A stretch of 64,000 nt of DNA, taken from Betaproteobacteria bacterium GR16-43. Its GTDB lineage: Bacteria > Pseudomonadota > Gammaproteobacteria > Burkholderiales > Usitatibacteraceae. The notes beneath the pieces were generated by a model. It worked only from the letters and a program-made list of their open reading frames with translations, searched no databases and had not been told where the DNA came from. The stretch covers positions 1,054,001-1,118,000 of the forward strand of contig CP019169.1 in the NCBI GenBank assembly GCA_001953215.1, given 5' to 3'. This document shows positions 34,821 to 42,127 of this stretch, in pieces. A program made the position numbers and the translations under genes. The number at the start of each line of letters is the position of its first letter. Within the stretch, counting starts at the first letter, position 1.

Positions 34821-36620
34821 TCAGCGCCGCGATTCGAGCAATTCCCAGCGCGCGAGCAGCTTCGTCAACTCCGCGTCGATCGCCTCGTTGCGCGTGTTCA
34901 GCGCCTTGAGATCCACGTTGCGGTCGTTGTAGGTCGCGGGGTCGGCCAGGCGCGCGGCGATGTCCTTCTGCTCGCCCTCCAGCGCTTCCAGCCGCGCGGG
35001 CAGCTCTTCCAGCTCGCGCACTTCCTTGTACGAAAGCTTTGCCTTTTTCGGCGCGCTGCCGGTGGCCTTGCCGGTGCCCGCCGCTTCCTTGGCCGCGGTC
35101 GCCGCCTGCTTCACCAGGTCCGCCTTCACGCGCTGCCAATCGGTGTAGCCGCCGGCGTATTCGAGCCAATGGCCCTCGCCTTCGTACGCGATGGTCTGCG
35201 TGACCACGTTGTCGAGGAACTCGCGATCGTGGCTCACCAGCAGGATCGTTCCCGAGTAATCCTGCAGGAGCGATTCGAGCAGCTCGAGCGTCTCGATGTC
35301 GAGGTCGTTCGTGGGCTCGTCCAGCACGAGCACGTTGGCCGTGCGGCTGAAGAGGCGCGCCAGCAGCAAGCGATTGCGTTCGCCGCCCGAGAGCGATTTC
35401 ACCGGCGAGCGCGCGCGCTCCGGGGGAAACAGGAAATCGCCGAGGTAGCTGATGACGTGCTTCCGGCCGCCGTCGATCTCGACGAAGTCGCTGCCCGGCG
35501 AAATCGTGTCGGCGAGCGTGGCCTCCTCGTCGAGCGCGGCGCGGAACTGGTCGAAGTACGCCACGGCCACCTTCGTGCCGCGCTTCACGGTGCCCGAGTC
35601 GGGTTCGAGCTCGCCCAGGATCAGCTTCAGCAGCGTCGACTTGCCCGTGCCGTTCGGGCCGATGAACCCGATCTTGTCGCCGCGCATCACGCGATCGGAA
35701 AAATCCACGACCACGCGTTTCTCGCCAAAGCTCTTGTTCACGTGCTCGAGCTCCGCCACGAGCTTTCCGGAGCGTTCGCCCTCGGCCACCGCGAGGCCCA
35801 CCTTGCCCATGCGGTCGCGCCGCGCCGCGCGCTCGAGCCGCAGCGATTCCAGTCGCCGCACGCGCCCCTCGTTGCGCGTGCGCCGGGCCTCGACGCCCTT
35901 GCGGATCCACTGCTCTTCCTGCGCGAGGAGCTTGTCGAACTTGCGGTTCTCCACGGCTTCGATCGCGAGCTGCTCGGCCTTGCGCACTTCGTACGCGGAG
36001 TAGTTGCCGGGGTAGCCCAGGAGCCGCCCGCGGTCCAGCTCGACGATGCGTTGCGCCACGTCGTCGAGGAAGCGGCGATCGTGCGTCACGAACAACACGG
36101 CGCCGCGGAACGCCACGAGGGTCTGCTCCAGCCACTCGATCGAATCGACGTCGAGGTGGTTGGTGGGCTCGTCCAGCAGCAGGAGATCGGGCTCCAGCAC
36201 CAGCGCGCGCGCGAGCGCCACGCGCTTCTTCATGCCGCCGGAAAGCGATTCGACCTTCGCTTCGCCGTCGAGGAGGAGCCGGCTCATCGTCATGTCGATG
36301 AGCGTCTGGAGCTTCCAGCCGTCCTCGGCTTCGAGCGCGCCCGCGGCGAGGCTCGAAGCCACCGCATCGACCACCGTCTGGCCGGCCGTGAAGGTCGGCT
36401 CCTGCGCGACGCTCGCGACCTTCGCGCCCGGCGAGAGCCAGATCTTCCCGTCGTCGGGATGGGCGATGCCCTCGACCAGCTTCAACAGGCTGGACTTGCC
36501 GGTGCCGTTGCGGCCGATGAGGCCGATGCGTTCACCCGGCTCGACCACCAGGTCGGCGTGGTCGAGCAGGGCAACGTGTCCGAATGCGAGCGAGACCTCG
36601 CTGAGTTGCAGCAGCGGCAC
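34821..36620 (-). CDS. uup: ABC-F family ATPase (Uup-like)
   Basis: A 599-residue soluble protein with two ABC domains and no membrane part. Walker A motifs are GRNGTGKSSLL and GPNGTGKSTLL; signatures are LSGGMKKRVALARAL and LSGGERNRLLLARL; Walker B are LLLDEPTNHLDVDS and LVLDEPTNDLDIET. The charged C-terminal extension (KLSYKEVRELEELPARLEAL) is the coiled-coil of Uup. ABC-F proteins act on the ribosome; Uup is also linked to precise excision of transposons. It lies 4 nt after the S9 peptidase gene on the same strand. Confidence 0.92.
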   Translation of the reverse strand: MPLLQLSEVSLAFGHVALLDHADLVVEPGERIGLIGRNGTGKSSLLKLVEGIAHPDDGKIWLSPGAKVASVAQEPTFTAGQTVVDAVASSLAAGALEAEDGWKLQTLIDMTMSRLLLDGEAKVESLSGGMKKRVALARALVLEPDLLLLDEPTNHLDVDSIEWLEQTLVAFRGAVLFVTHDRRFLDDVAQRIVELDRGRLLGYPGNYSAYEVRKAEQLAIEAVENRKFDKLLAQEEQWIRKGVEARRTRNEGRVRRLESLRLERAARRDRMGKVGLAVAEGERSGKLVAELEHVNKSFGEKRVVVDFSDRVMRGDKIGFIGPNGTGKSTLLKLILGELEPDSGTVKRGTKVAVAYFDQFRAALDEEATLADTISPGSDFVEIDGGRKHVISYLGDFLFPPERARSPVKSLSGGERNRLLLARLFSRTANVLVLDEPTNDLDIETLELLESLLQDYSGTILLVSHDREFLDNVVTQTIAYEGEGHWLEYAGGYTDWQRVKADLVKQAATAAKEAAGTGKATGSAPKKAKLSYKEVRELEELPARLEALEGEQKDIAARLADPATYNDRNVDLKALNTRNEAIDAELTKLLARWELLESRR

Positions 36621-36624
36621 CGCG

Positions 36625-38589
36625 CTACTTCGCCGCCCCGACGACCTTCACCACGGCCGTGGAGCCGGGCATCCGGTCGCCCTGCATCGGCTCGGCGCGC
36701 CCGCCCAGGCACTGCGACAGGAACGCTTCGGTGCGCGCGTTGAAGTCGATGTTGTTCTCGGGCCGCGCGAAACCGTGGCCTTCGTCCGAGTACACGACGT
36801 AGGTCACCGAACCCTTGTTCTTCTCGATGGCCTCGACGATCTGCTCGCTCTCCGCCTTGTTCACGCGCGGGTCGTTGGCGCCCTGGCCGATCAGCAGCGG
36901 CTTCCTGATGCGGTCGGCCTTGAAGAGCGGCGAGGCCTCGCGGATCAGCGCCTCGTCCTTCGGGTCGTCGATGTTGCCCATGCGCTTGTTGAACGTCGCC
37001 TTGATCGTGGCCCAGTACGGCGGGATCGACTTGAGCAGCGTGCGCAGGTTGGACGGCCCGACGACGTCCACGCCGCAGGCGAAGTAGTCGGGCGTGACGG
37101 TGAGCCCGGCCAGCGTCGCGTAGCCGCCGTAGGAGCCGCCCATGATCGCGACCTTCTTCGGGTCGACATAGCCCTGCTTCACGGCCCACTCGGTCGCGTC
37201 GATGAGGTCGTCCTGCATCGTGAGGCCCCACTGCTTGTCGCCCGCGTTGAGCCACGCCTTGCCATAGCCCGTGGAGGCCCGGAAGTTCATCATCATCACG
37301 GCGTAGCCGCGATTGGCGAACCACTGCGCGTAGCTGTTGAAGCCCCAGCGGTCGCGGCCCCAGGGCCCGCCGTGCACGAACATCACCATCGGCAGGTTCT
37401 TCGGCTCCAGGCCGGCGGGCAGCGTGAGGTAGCCGTGCATCTTGTGGCCGTCGCGCGTGGTGACGACGATCGGCTTCATTTCGGAGAGCTTCAGGTTCTC
37501 CAGCTTCGGCTGGGTCGAGAAGAGGTACGTGCCCTTCTTCGCGGCGCGTTCCCAGAGGAAGTAGCGCACCGGCCCGCGGTCGGAGGTGAACGCGACGAGC
37601 CAGTTCCTGTCGGCGCGGTCGCGATTGAAGACCTGGAAGTCGCCGTCGGCCAGCTTCGCGATGGCGTCGAAGTCGCCTTGCACCGAAGGGTCGATCACTT
37701 TCCACGTGCGCCGCCCCGGTTCGAAAGCCACGGCCTGCAGCTTCTTCGAGTAGGCGTTCACGAGGTACGGGCCCGCATCCACTTCATCGGAGAACGCGAT
37801 CACCTTGCCCTTGGCCGACGCGGCGAAGGACAGCTCGGTGACGCGCGTGGTGTTCGTGCCGACTGACGAGGCGAACAGCAGCGACTTGCCGTCGGCGCCC
37901 ACGGAAATGATGTCGAGGTTGTCGTCCGACCCGGCCTTCAGCAGCGTGCGCCACGGCGACTTCGCGTTGTCCCGCACGCGCAGCTCCGTGCCGCCATCGG
38001 GCGTCTTCGCCTCGGCGGCCACGACGTTCAGCTTCGAGTCGGCCCTCCATTCGCCCACGTCGCCGGGGTTCTGCGTATCGAGGACGATGGCGCCTGTCGC
38101 GAGGTTCACGCGATGCACGTCGAAGAGCTTGCGGTCGCGCGCATTGAGCGTGACCAGGATCTCCGTCGGCACCGAAGCTTCCGCGGCGACGATGCTGGCG
38201 CGCGTGCCCTCGACCGGGGTGAAATCGCGCACGTTGCCGCCCACGAGGTCCACGCCGAAGACGTGGTAGTTCTCGTCGCCGTCGTTGTCCTGCAGGTAGA
38301 GCAGCGTGCGGCCGTCCTGAGCCCAGCGATAGATGCGAACGCCGCGCTTCTTGTCGTTGGTGACCTGTTTCGTGTCTTCCTTGCCGATCGTCTGGACCCA
38401 GACTTGCAGCACGTTCTTCTTGTCGGGGGCGAGCCAGGCCATGCGCAGGCCGTCCGGCGAGAGCGAGGGGTTGGCGCGCTCGGGATTTCCGAAGAGCACG
38501 GAGCGCGGGATGAGATCCGGCTGCTGCGCGAAGGCGGAGCTGGCGGCGATGAGCAGGGCTGCGGCGAGGCGTGCGAATTTCGGGGTCAT
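36625..38589 (-). CDS. S9-family prolyl oligopeptidase-like peptidase, secreted
   Basis: A 654-residue exported peptidase with a signal peptide (ARLAAALLIAASSAFAQ), a TolB/WD-like beta-propeller (NPSLSPDGLRMAWLAPDKKN and repeats) and a C-terminal alpha/beta-hydrolase. The nucleophile is Ser in GGSYGGYATLAG; the acid is in IGQGANDPRV and the His in YSDEGHGFARPEN. This is the acylaminoacyl/dipeptidyl peptidase layout. Its start is 127 nt from the divergent TerB-like gene, with a palindrome between. Confidence 0.93.
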   Translation of the reverse strand: MTPKFARLAAALLIAASSAFAQQPDLIPRSVLFGNPERANPSLSPDGLRMAWLAPDKKNVLQVWVQTIGKEDTKQVTNDKKRGVRIYRWAQDGRTLLYLQDNDGDENYHVFGVDLVGGNVRDFTPVEGTRASIVAAEASVPTEILVTLNARDRKLFDVHRVNLATGAIVLDTQNPGDVGEWRADSKLNVVAAEAKTPDGGTELRVRDNAKSPWRTLLKAGSDDNLDIISVGADGKSLLFASSVGTNTTRVTELSFAASAKGKVIAFSDEVDAGPYLVNAYSKKLQAVAFEPGRRTWKVIDPSVQGDFDAIAKLADGDFQVFNRDRADRNWLVAFTSDRGPVRYFLWERAAKKGTYLFSTQPKLENLKLSEMKPIVVTTRDGHKMHGYLTLPAGLEPKNLPMVMFVHGGPWGRDRWGFNSYAQWFANRGYAVMMMNFRASTGYGKAWLNAGDKQWGLTMQDDLIDATEWAVKQGYVDPKKVAIMGGSYGGYATLAGLTVTPDYFACGVDVVGPSNLRTLLKSIPPYWATIKATFNKRMGNIDDPKDEALIREASPLFKADRIRKPLLIGQGANDPRVNKAESEQIVEAIEKNKGSVTYVVYSDEGHGFARPENNIDFNARTEAFLSQCLGGRAEPMQGDRMPGSTAVVKVVGAAK

Positions 38590-38633
38590 GGCGCGAGGGA
38601 ATGGACAGGAAAGACTCCCATTCTCTCACCGTC

Positions 38634-38649
38634 GCGTGAAAATTCACGC
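38634..38649. promoter_or_regulatory. GCGTGAA-N2-TTCACGC palindrome between divergent genes
   Basis: Seven-base arms pair perfectly with a 2-nt spacer, 45 nt from the S9 start on one side and 68 nt from the TerB-like start on the other. Size and symmetry suit a dimeric repressor or activator. The binding protein is not known. Confidence 0.4.
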
Positions 38650-38716
38650 ACCGCCCCCAAGCGCGCCGCGAATCCCTATCATGGGCGCCCCTTCACCTCC
38701 CGGGAGACGCGACGCC

Positions 38717-39628
38717 ATGAGCCCCTCCGAGAACCGAGCCCTCCTCACGCTGGCCCTGATGGCGGCCCACGCCGACGGCGACAAGTCCGACGCCGAGCGC
38801 GCCGAGTGGAAGCGCATCGCCAACTCGCTGGACCAGCAAGGCCTCGACGCGAACTCGGTCCACCGCGACGTGCTCCTGAAGCTCGTGACGGTGGACGACG
38901 CGGTCAAGGCGCTCACCACGCCCGAGAGCCGCCAGTTCGCCTACGAGATGGCCGTGTGCGTGGCGCTCGCCGACGGCACGGAAGTCGAAGCCGAACGCCG
39001 CTTCCTGGACGAGTTGCGGACCAAGCTCGGTGTCTCGGGCTCGGCCACGCCTCCGCCGATTCCCGGCACCGCCAAGGTGGCCACCGCCGCGGCCGCCGCC
39101 GGCGCGGGCTACGCGGCGACGATGCCGCCCGCCGAGATGGACGGCATGATCCTCAACTACGCGATCCTGAACGGCGCGCTCGAGCTGCTGCCGGAGAGCC
39201 TCGCCTCCATGGCGATCATCCCGCTGCAGATGAAGATGGTCTATCGCATCGGCAAGGCGCATGGCTTCGAGCTCGATCGCAAGCAGGTCATGGAGTTGCT
39301 GGGCGTGCTCGGCATCGGGATGGGCTCGCAGTACGTCGAGCAGATCGGTGTGAAGCTCGTGGGCCGCCTGCTGGGCGGAGGATTCCTCGGCGGCCTCGCC
39401 AAGCAGGCGGTGAGTTCGGGCATGTCCTTCGCGTCGACGTATGCGCTGGGCCATCTCGCCAAGCGCTACTACGCCGGAGGGCGGGAGCTCTCCACGCAGG
39501 CGCTTCGCGACGCATACGACTCGATGCTGGGCGAGGCGAAGGGCCTCCAATCGCGCTATCTCCCCGCGATCCGGGAAAAAGCCCGCACGCTCGACGTGCG
39601 CCAGGTCCTCGCTGAAGTGGGCCGCTAG
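38717..39628 (+). CDS. TerB-like / DUF697-like protein
   Basis: A 303-residue protein. The N-terminal 110 residues form two TerB-like halves (LLTLALMAAHADGDKSDAE and MAVCVALADGTEVEAERRFL), acidic helices that may bind metal. After a Pro/Ala linker, the C-terminal part (about 140-260) is hydrophobic and glycine-rich, with KMVYRIGKAHGFELD, LLGGGFLGGLAKQAV and FASTYALGHLAKRYY as in DUF697/YcjF proteins. It is probably a membrane-associated protein linked to stress or tellurite-type responses. GGGAGA upstream supports the start at 38717. Confidence 0.75.
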   Translation: MSPSENRALLTLALMAAHADGDKSDAERAEWKRIANSLDQQGLDANSVHRDVLLKLVTVDDAVKALTTPESRQFAYEMAVCVALADGTEVEAERRFLDELRTKLGVSGSATPPPIPGTAKVATAAAAAGAGYAATMPPAEMDGMILNYAILNGALELLPESLASMAIIPLQMKMVYRIGKAHGFELDRKQVMELLGVLGIGMGSQYVEQIGVKLVGRLLGGGFLGGLAKQAVSSGMSFASTYALGHLAKRYYAGGRELSTQALRDAYDSMLGEAKGLQSRYLPAIREKARTLDVRQVLAEVGR

Positions 39629-39661
39629 CCGAGCAGGCCCGGCGCGAGCCACAATCGCGCC

Positions 39662-40843
39662 ATGGGACCCCTGTCGGACCTGAAGGTCGTCGAGCTCGGC
39701 ACGCTGATCGCGGGCCCGTATTGCGCGCGCCTCATGGCCGAGTTCGGCGCCGAGGTCACCAAGGTGGAGACGCCGGGCGAAGGCGATCCGCTGCGCAAGT
39801 GGCGGAAGCTCCACGACGGCAATTCGCTCTGGTGGTACGCCCAGGCGCGCAACAAGAAATCCATCGCGGTGAACCTGAAGGCGCCCGAGGGCCAGGAGAT
39901 CGTCCGGCGCCTCGTGGCTCAGGCCGACATCGTGGTCGAGAATTTCCGCCCCGGCACGCTCGAGAAGTGGAACCTCGGCTACGAGCAGCTCGCGCGCGAC
40001 AACCCGAAGCTCGTGATGGTCCGGCTCTCCGGATTCGGCCAGACCGGCCCGTACAAGGACCAGCCCGGTTTCGGCGCCATCGGCGAATCGATGGGCGGCA
40101 TGCGCTACATCACGGGATACCCGGATCGCGCGCCGGTGCGGGTCGGCATTTCCATCGGTGATTCGCTCGCCGCGATGTTCGGCGTGATCGGCGCGCTGAT
40201 GGCGATCCACCACCGCGCGAAGACGGGCAAGGGCCAGGTCGTCGACGTGGCGCTCTACGAAGCGGTGTTCGCGATGATGGAATCGATGCTGCCCGAATAC
40301 GGCTACGACGCGAGCGTGCGCGAGCGCACCGGCGCAGCACTCCCGGGCATCGTTCCGTCGAACACGTATCCCTGCAAGGATGGCCAGTACGTCGTGATCG
40401 GCGCGAATGCCGATTCGATCTTCAAGCGCATGATGAAAGCCATCGGCCGCGACGACCTCGCGAACGATCCGGCGCTCGCCGACAACGCCGGACGCACGAA
40501 GCAGACCGCGATGCTCGACCGCGTGATCGGCGAATGGACGATGTCCGTCACGCTGGACGATGCGCTCGCCGTGCTCGAGCGCGCCGAAGTGCCCTCGGGC
40601 CGCATCTATTCCATCGCCGACATCGCGAAGGACCTGCACTTCCAGGCGCGCGGCATGATCGAGCGCCACAAGCTCGGCGACCGCGACCTCCTGCTGCCCG
40701 GCATCGTGCCGAAGCTGGGCGCAACACCCGGCGCCACGCGCTGGATCGGCCCGAAGCTGGGCGAACATACGCACGCAGTCCTCGGCACGCTGGGCTACAC
40801 GGCGGCCGAGATCGAGGCATTGAAGCAAAAGGGGACGATCTGA
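39662..40843 (+). CDS. CaiB/BaiF family CoA-transferase
   Basis: A 393-residue class III CoA-transferase that moves CoA between carboxylic acids. Marks are LKVVELGTLIAGPYCARLMAEFGAEVTKVE, the catalytic Asp region ADIVVENFRPGTLEKW, RLSGFGQTGPYKDQPGFGAIGESMGG and GKGQVVDVALYEAVF. Length and ends fit the family. It is followed after 2 nt by a small membrane protein gene. The acyl groups it uses are unknown; acyl-CoA dehydrogenase and HMG-CoA lyase elsewhere in the window suggest acid catabolism. Confidence 0.93.
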   Translation: MGPLSDLKVVELGTLIAGPYCARLMAEFGAEVTKVETPGEGDPLRKWRKLHDGNSLWWYAQARNKKSIAVNLKAPEGQEIVRRLVAQADIVVENFRPGTLEKWNLGYEQLARDNPKLVMVRLSGFGQTGPYKDQPGFGAIGESMGGMRYITGYPDRAPVRVGISIGDSLAAMFGVIGALMAIHHRAKTGKGQVVDVALYEAVFAMMESMLPEYGYDASVRERTGAALPGIVPSNTYPCKDGQYVVIGANADSIFKRMMKAIGRDDLANDPALADNAGRTKQTAMLDRVIGEWTMSVTLDDALAVLERAEVPSGRIYSIADIAKDLHFQARGMIERHKLGDRDLLLPGIVPKLGATPGATRWIGPKLGEHTHAVLGTLGYTAAEIEALKQKGTI

Positions 40844-40845
40844 CG

Positions 40846-41268
40846 ATGATGCTCCGCGACTTCCGACGCAGCTTCGAGTACTACTTCCAGAGCCCGTACG
40901 AGCTGCCCGTGCAGATGGCCGCGTGGTGGGGGCGGCAAGCGCCGGACACGCGCATCGGGATCGCCGTGCTGCTGGGCGTCTGCGCGCTCTACGCCCTCGT
41001 CTACGTGCGGCCGATCGTGGGTTCGTTCCTCGCGATCTTCTTCCCGTACTCGTGGCTCAACACCGACCGCATGCGCGCGATCTTCTTTCGCGGCACGAGT
41101 TCGGAATTCGAGCAATCGTGGAAGGCGCGCGGGCAGCCCACCAACGCGCGCTGGCGCTATCTCTTCGACGTGTTCTATTACTTCGGGCCGCTGCTCGTCG
41201 TGGTGGTCGCGCTCGGGATCTGTTTCATGGTGCTCGTGGGTTACCCCAATCCGCTCGGCGACGGCTGA
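40846..41268 (+). CDS. Small membrane protein with two helices
   Basis: A 140-residue protein with an amphipathic N-terminus (RDFRRSFEYYFQSPYELP), a first membrane segment (IGIAVLLGVCALYALVYV), a region resembling a re-entrant or second helix (GSFLAIFFPYSWL), and a final helix (FGPLLVVVVALGICFMVLVG). I do not recognise the family. Its ATG is 2 nt after the CoA-transferase stop and the next gene starts 1 nt after its own stop, so it sits in a tight operon. Confidence 0.65.
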   Translation: MMLRDFRRSFEYYFQSPYELPVQMAAWWGRQAPDTRIGIAVLLGVCALYALVYVRPIVGSFLAIFFPYSWLNTDRMRAIFFRGTSSEFEQSWKARGQPTNARWRYLFDVFYYFGPLLVVVVALGICFMVLVGYPNPLGDG

Positions 41269-41269
41269 G

Positions 41270-42109
41270 GTGTTCGCGAGATCCGCCCTCGCCTTGGTGG
41301 CCGCAGGCGGGCTCTCCTGGAATGCGTGCGCGCAGGGAGATCCCCGGTTCCTGACCTATTCGGAGCCGGGTGGGGTCGCCCTGAAGGTTCACGTCTTCGA
41401 AGCACCGGGCTCCACGCGCCGGCCGGCGGTTGTTCTCTTTCACGGCGGCGGCTGGACGGAGGGCGAGCCGGCCTGGGTCTTCGCGGCCGCGCGGCGCTTC
41501 GCCGAACGGGGGTTCCCGGCGTTCGCCGTGCAATATCGGTTGTCGGGAGCCGAAGTGACGCCGGTCGAGGCGCTGCAGGACGCGTGTGCCAGCCTGCAGT
41601 GGGTTCGCGCAACGGCAGCGAAATGGAATGTCGATCCCCGCCGCGTCATCGCCTACGGGGTCTCCGCCGGGGGGCATCTCGCGGGAACCGCGGCGACGAT
41701 CGGGTGCGGCAACAAGGAAGGCTCACTCGGAAACGGCGGCCCCGATGCGTTGGTGCTCTGGTCGCCGGCGCTCGACGTCGCGCGCTCTACGTGGTTCGCG
41801 AAGCTGCTCGCGGGCCGCGCGTCGCCCGAATCCCTGTCGCCGGTCGAGAATGTGCGGGGTCCGCTTCCGCCCACGAGTATCGTCCATGGCGAAGAGGACA
41901 CCGTCACGCGGATCCGGGGATCGCGAGCCTTTTGCGAAGCGGCGAAGGCGCACGGAGGACGCTGCGAGGTGATCGCCTATCCGGGCGTGGGCCACCTCCT
42001 CACGCGCAACCTCAAGCACCAGGAAAGCGACTTCGACGTCGATCCCGCCACGCGGGCGGACGGCATCCGGCGCCAGATGGAGTTCGTGGAAGGCCTTTGG
42101 CCGCGCTGA
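41270..42109 (+). CDS. Alpha/beta-hydrolase (esterase/lipase-like), exported, GTG start
   Basis: A 279-residue hydrolase with a signal peptide (SALALVAAGGLSWNACAQ). The oxyanion loop is HGGGW and the nucleophile Ser is in GVSAGGHLAG, both typical of the hormone-sensitive-lipase/BD-FAE group; the acid is in HGEEDTV and the His in GVGHLL. The start codon is GTG at 41270, 1 nt after the preceding stop, and no in-frame ATG gives the full signal peptide. The Cys near the signal end (NACAQ) is not a convincing lipobox. Confidence 0.85.
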   Translation: MFARSALALVAAGGLSWNACAQGDPRFLTYSEPGGVALKVHVFEAPGSTRRPAVVLFHGGGWTEGEPAWVFAAARRFAERGFPAFAVQYRLSGAEVTPVEALQDACASLQWVRATAAKWNVDPRRVIAYGVSAGGHLAGTAATIGCGNKEGSLGNGGPDALVLWSPALDVARSTWFAKLLAGRASPESLSPVENVRGPLPPTSIVHGEEDTVTRIRGSRAFCEAAKAHGGRCEVIAYPGVGHLLTRNLKHQESDFDVDPATRADGIRRQMEFVEGLWPR

Positions 42110-42127
42110 CCGCCTTGCGGCGCGCGC

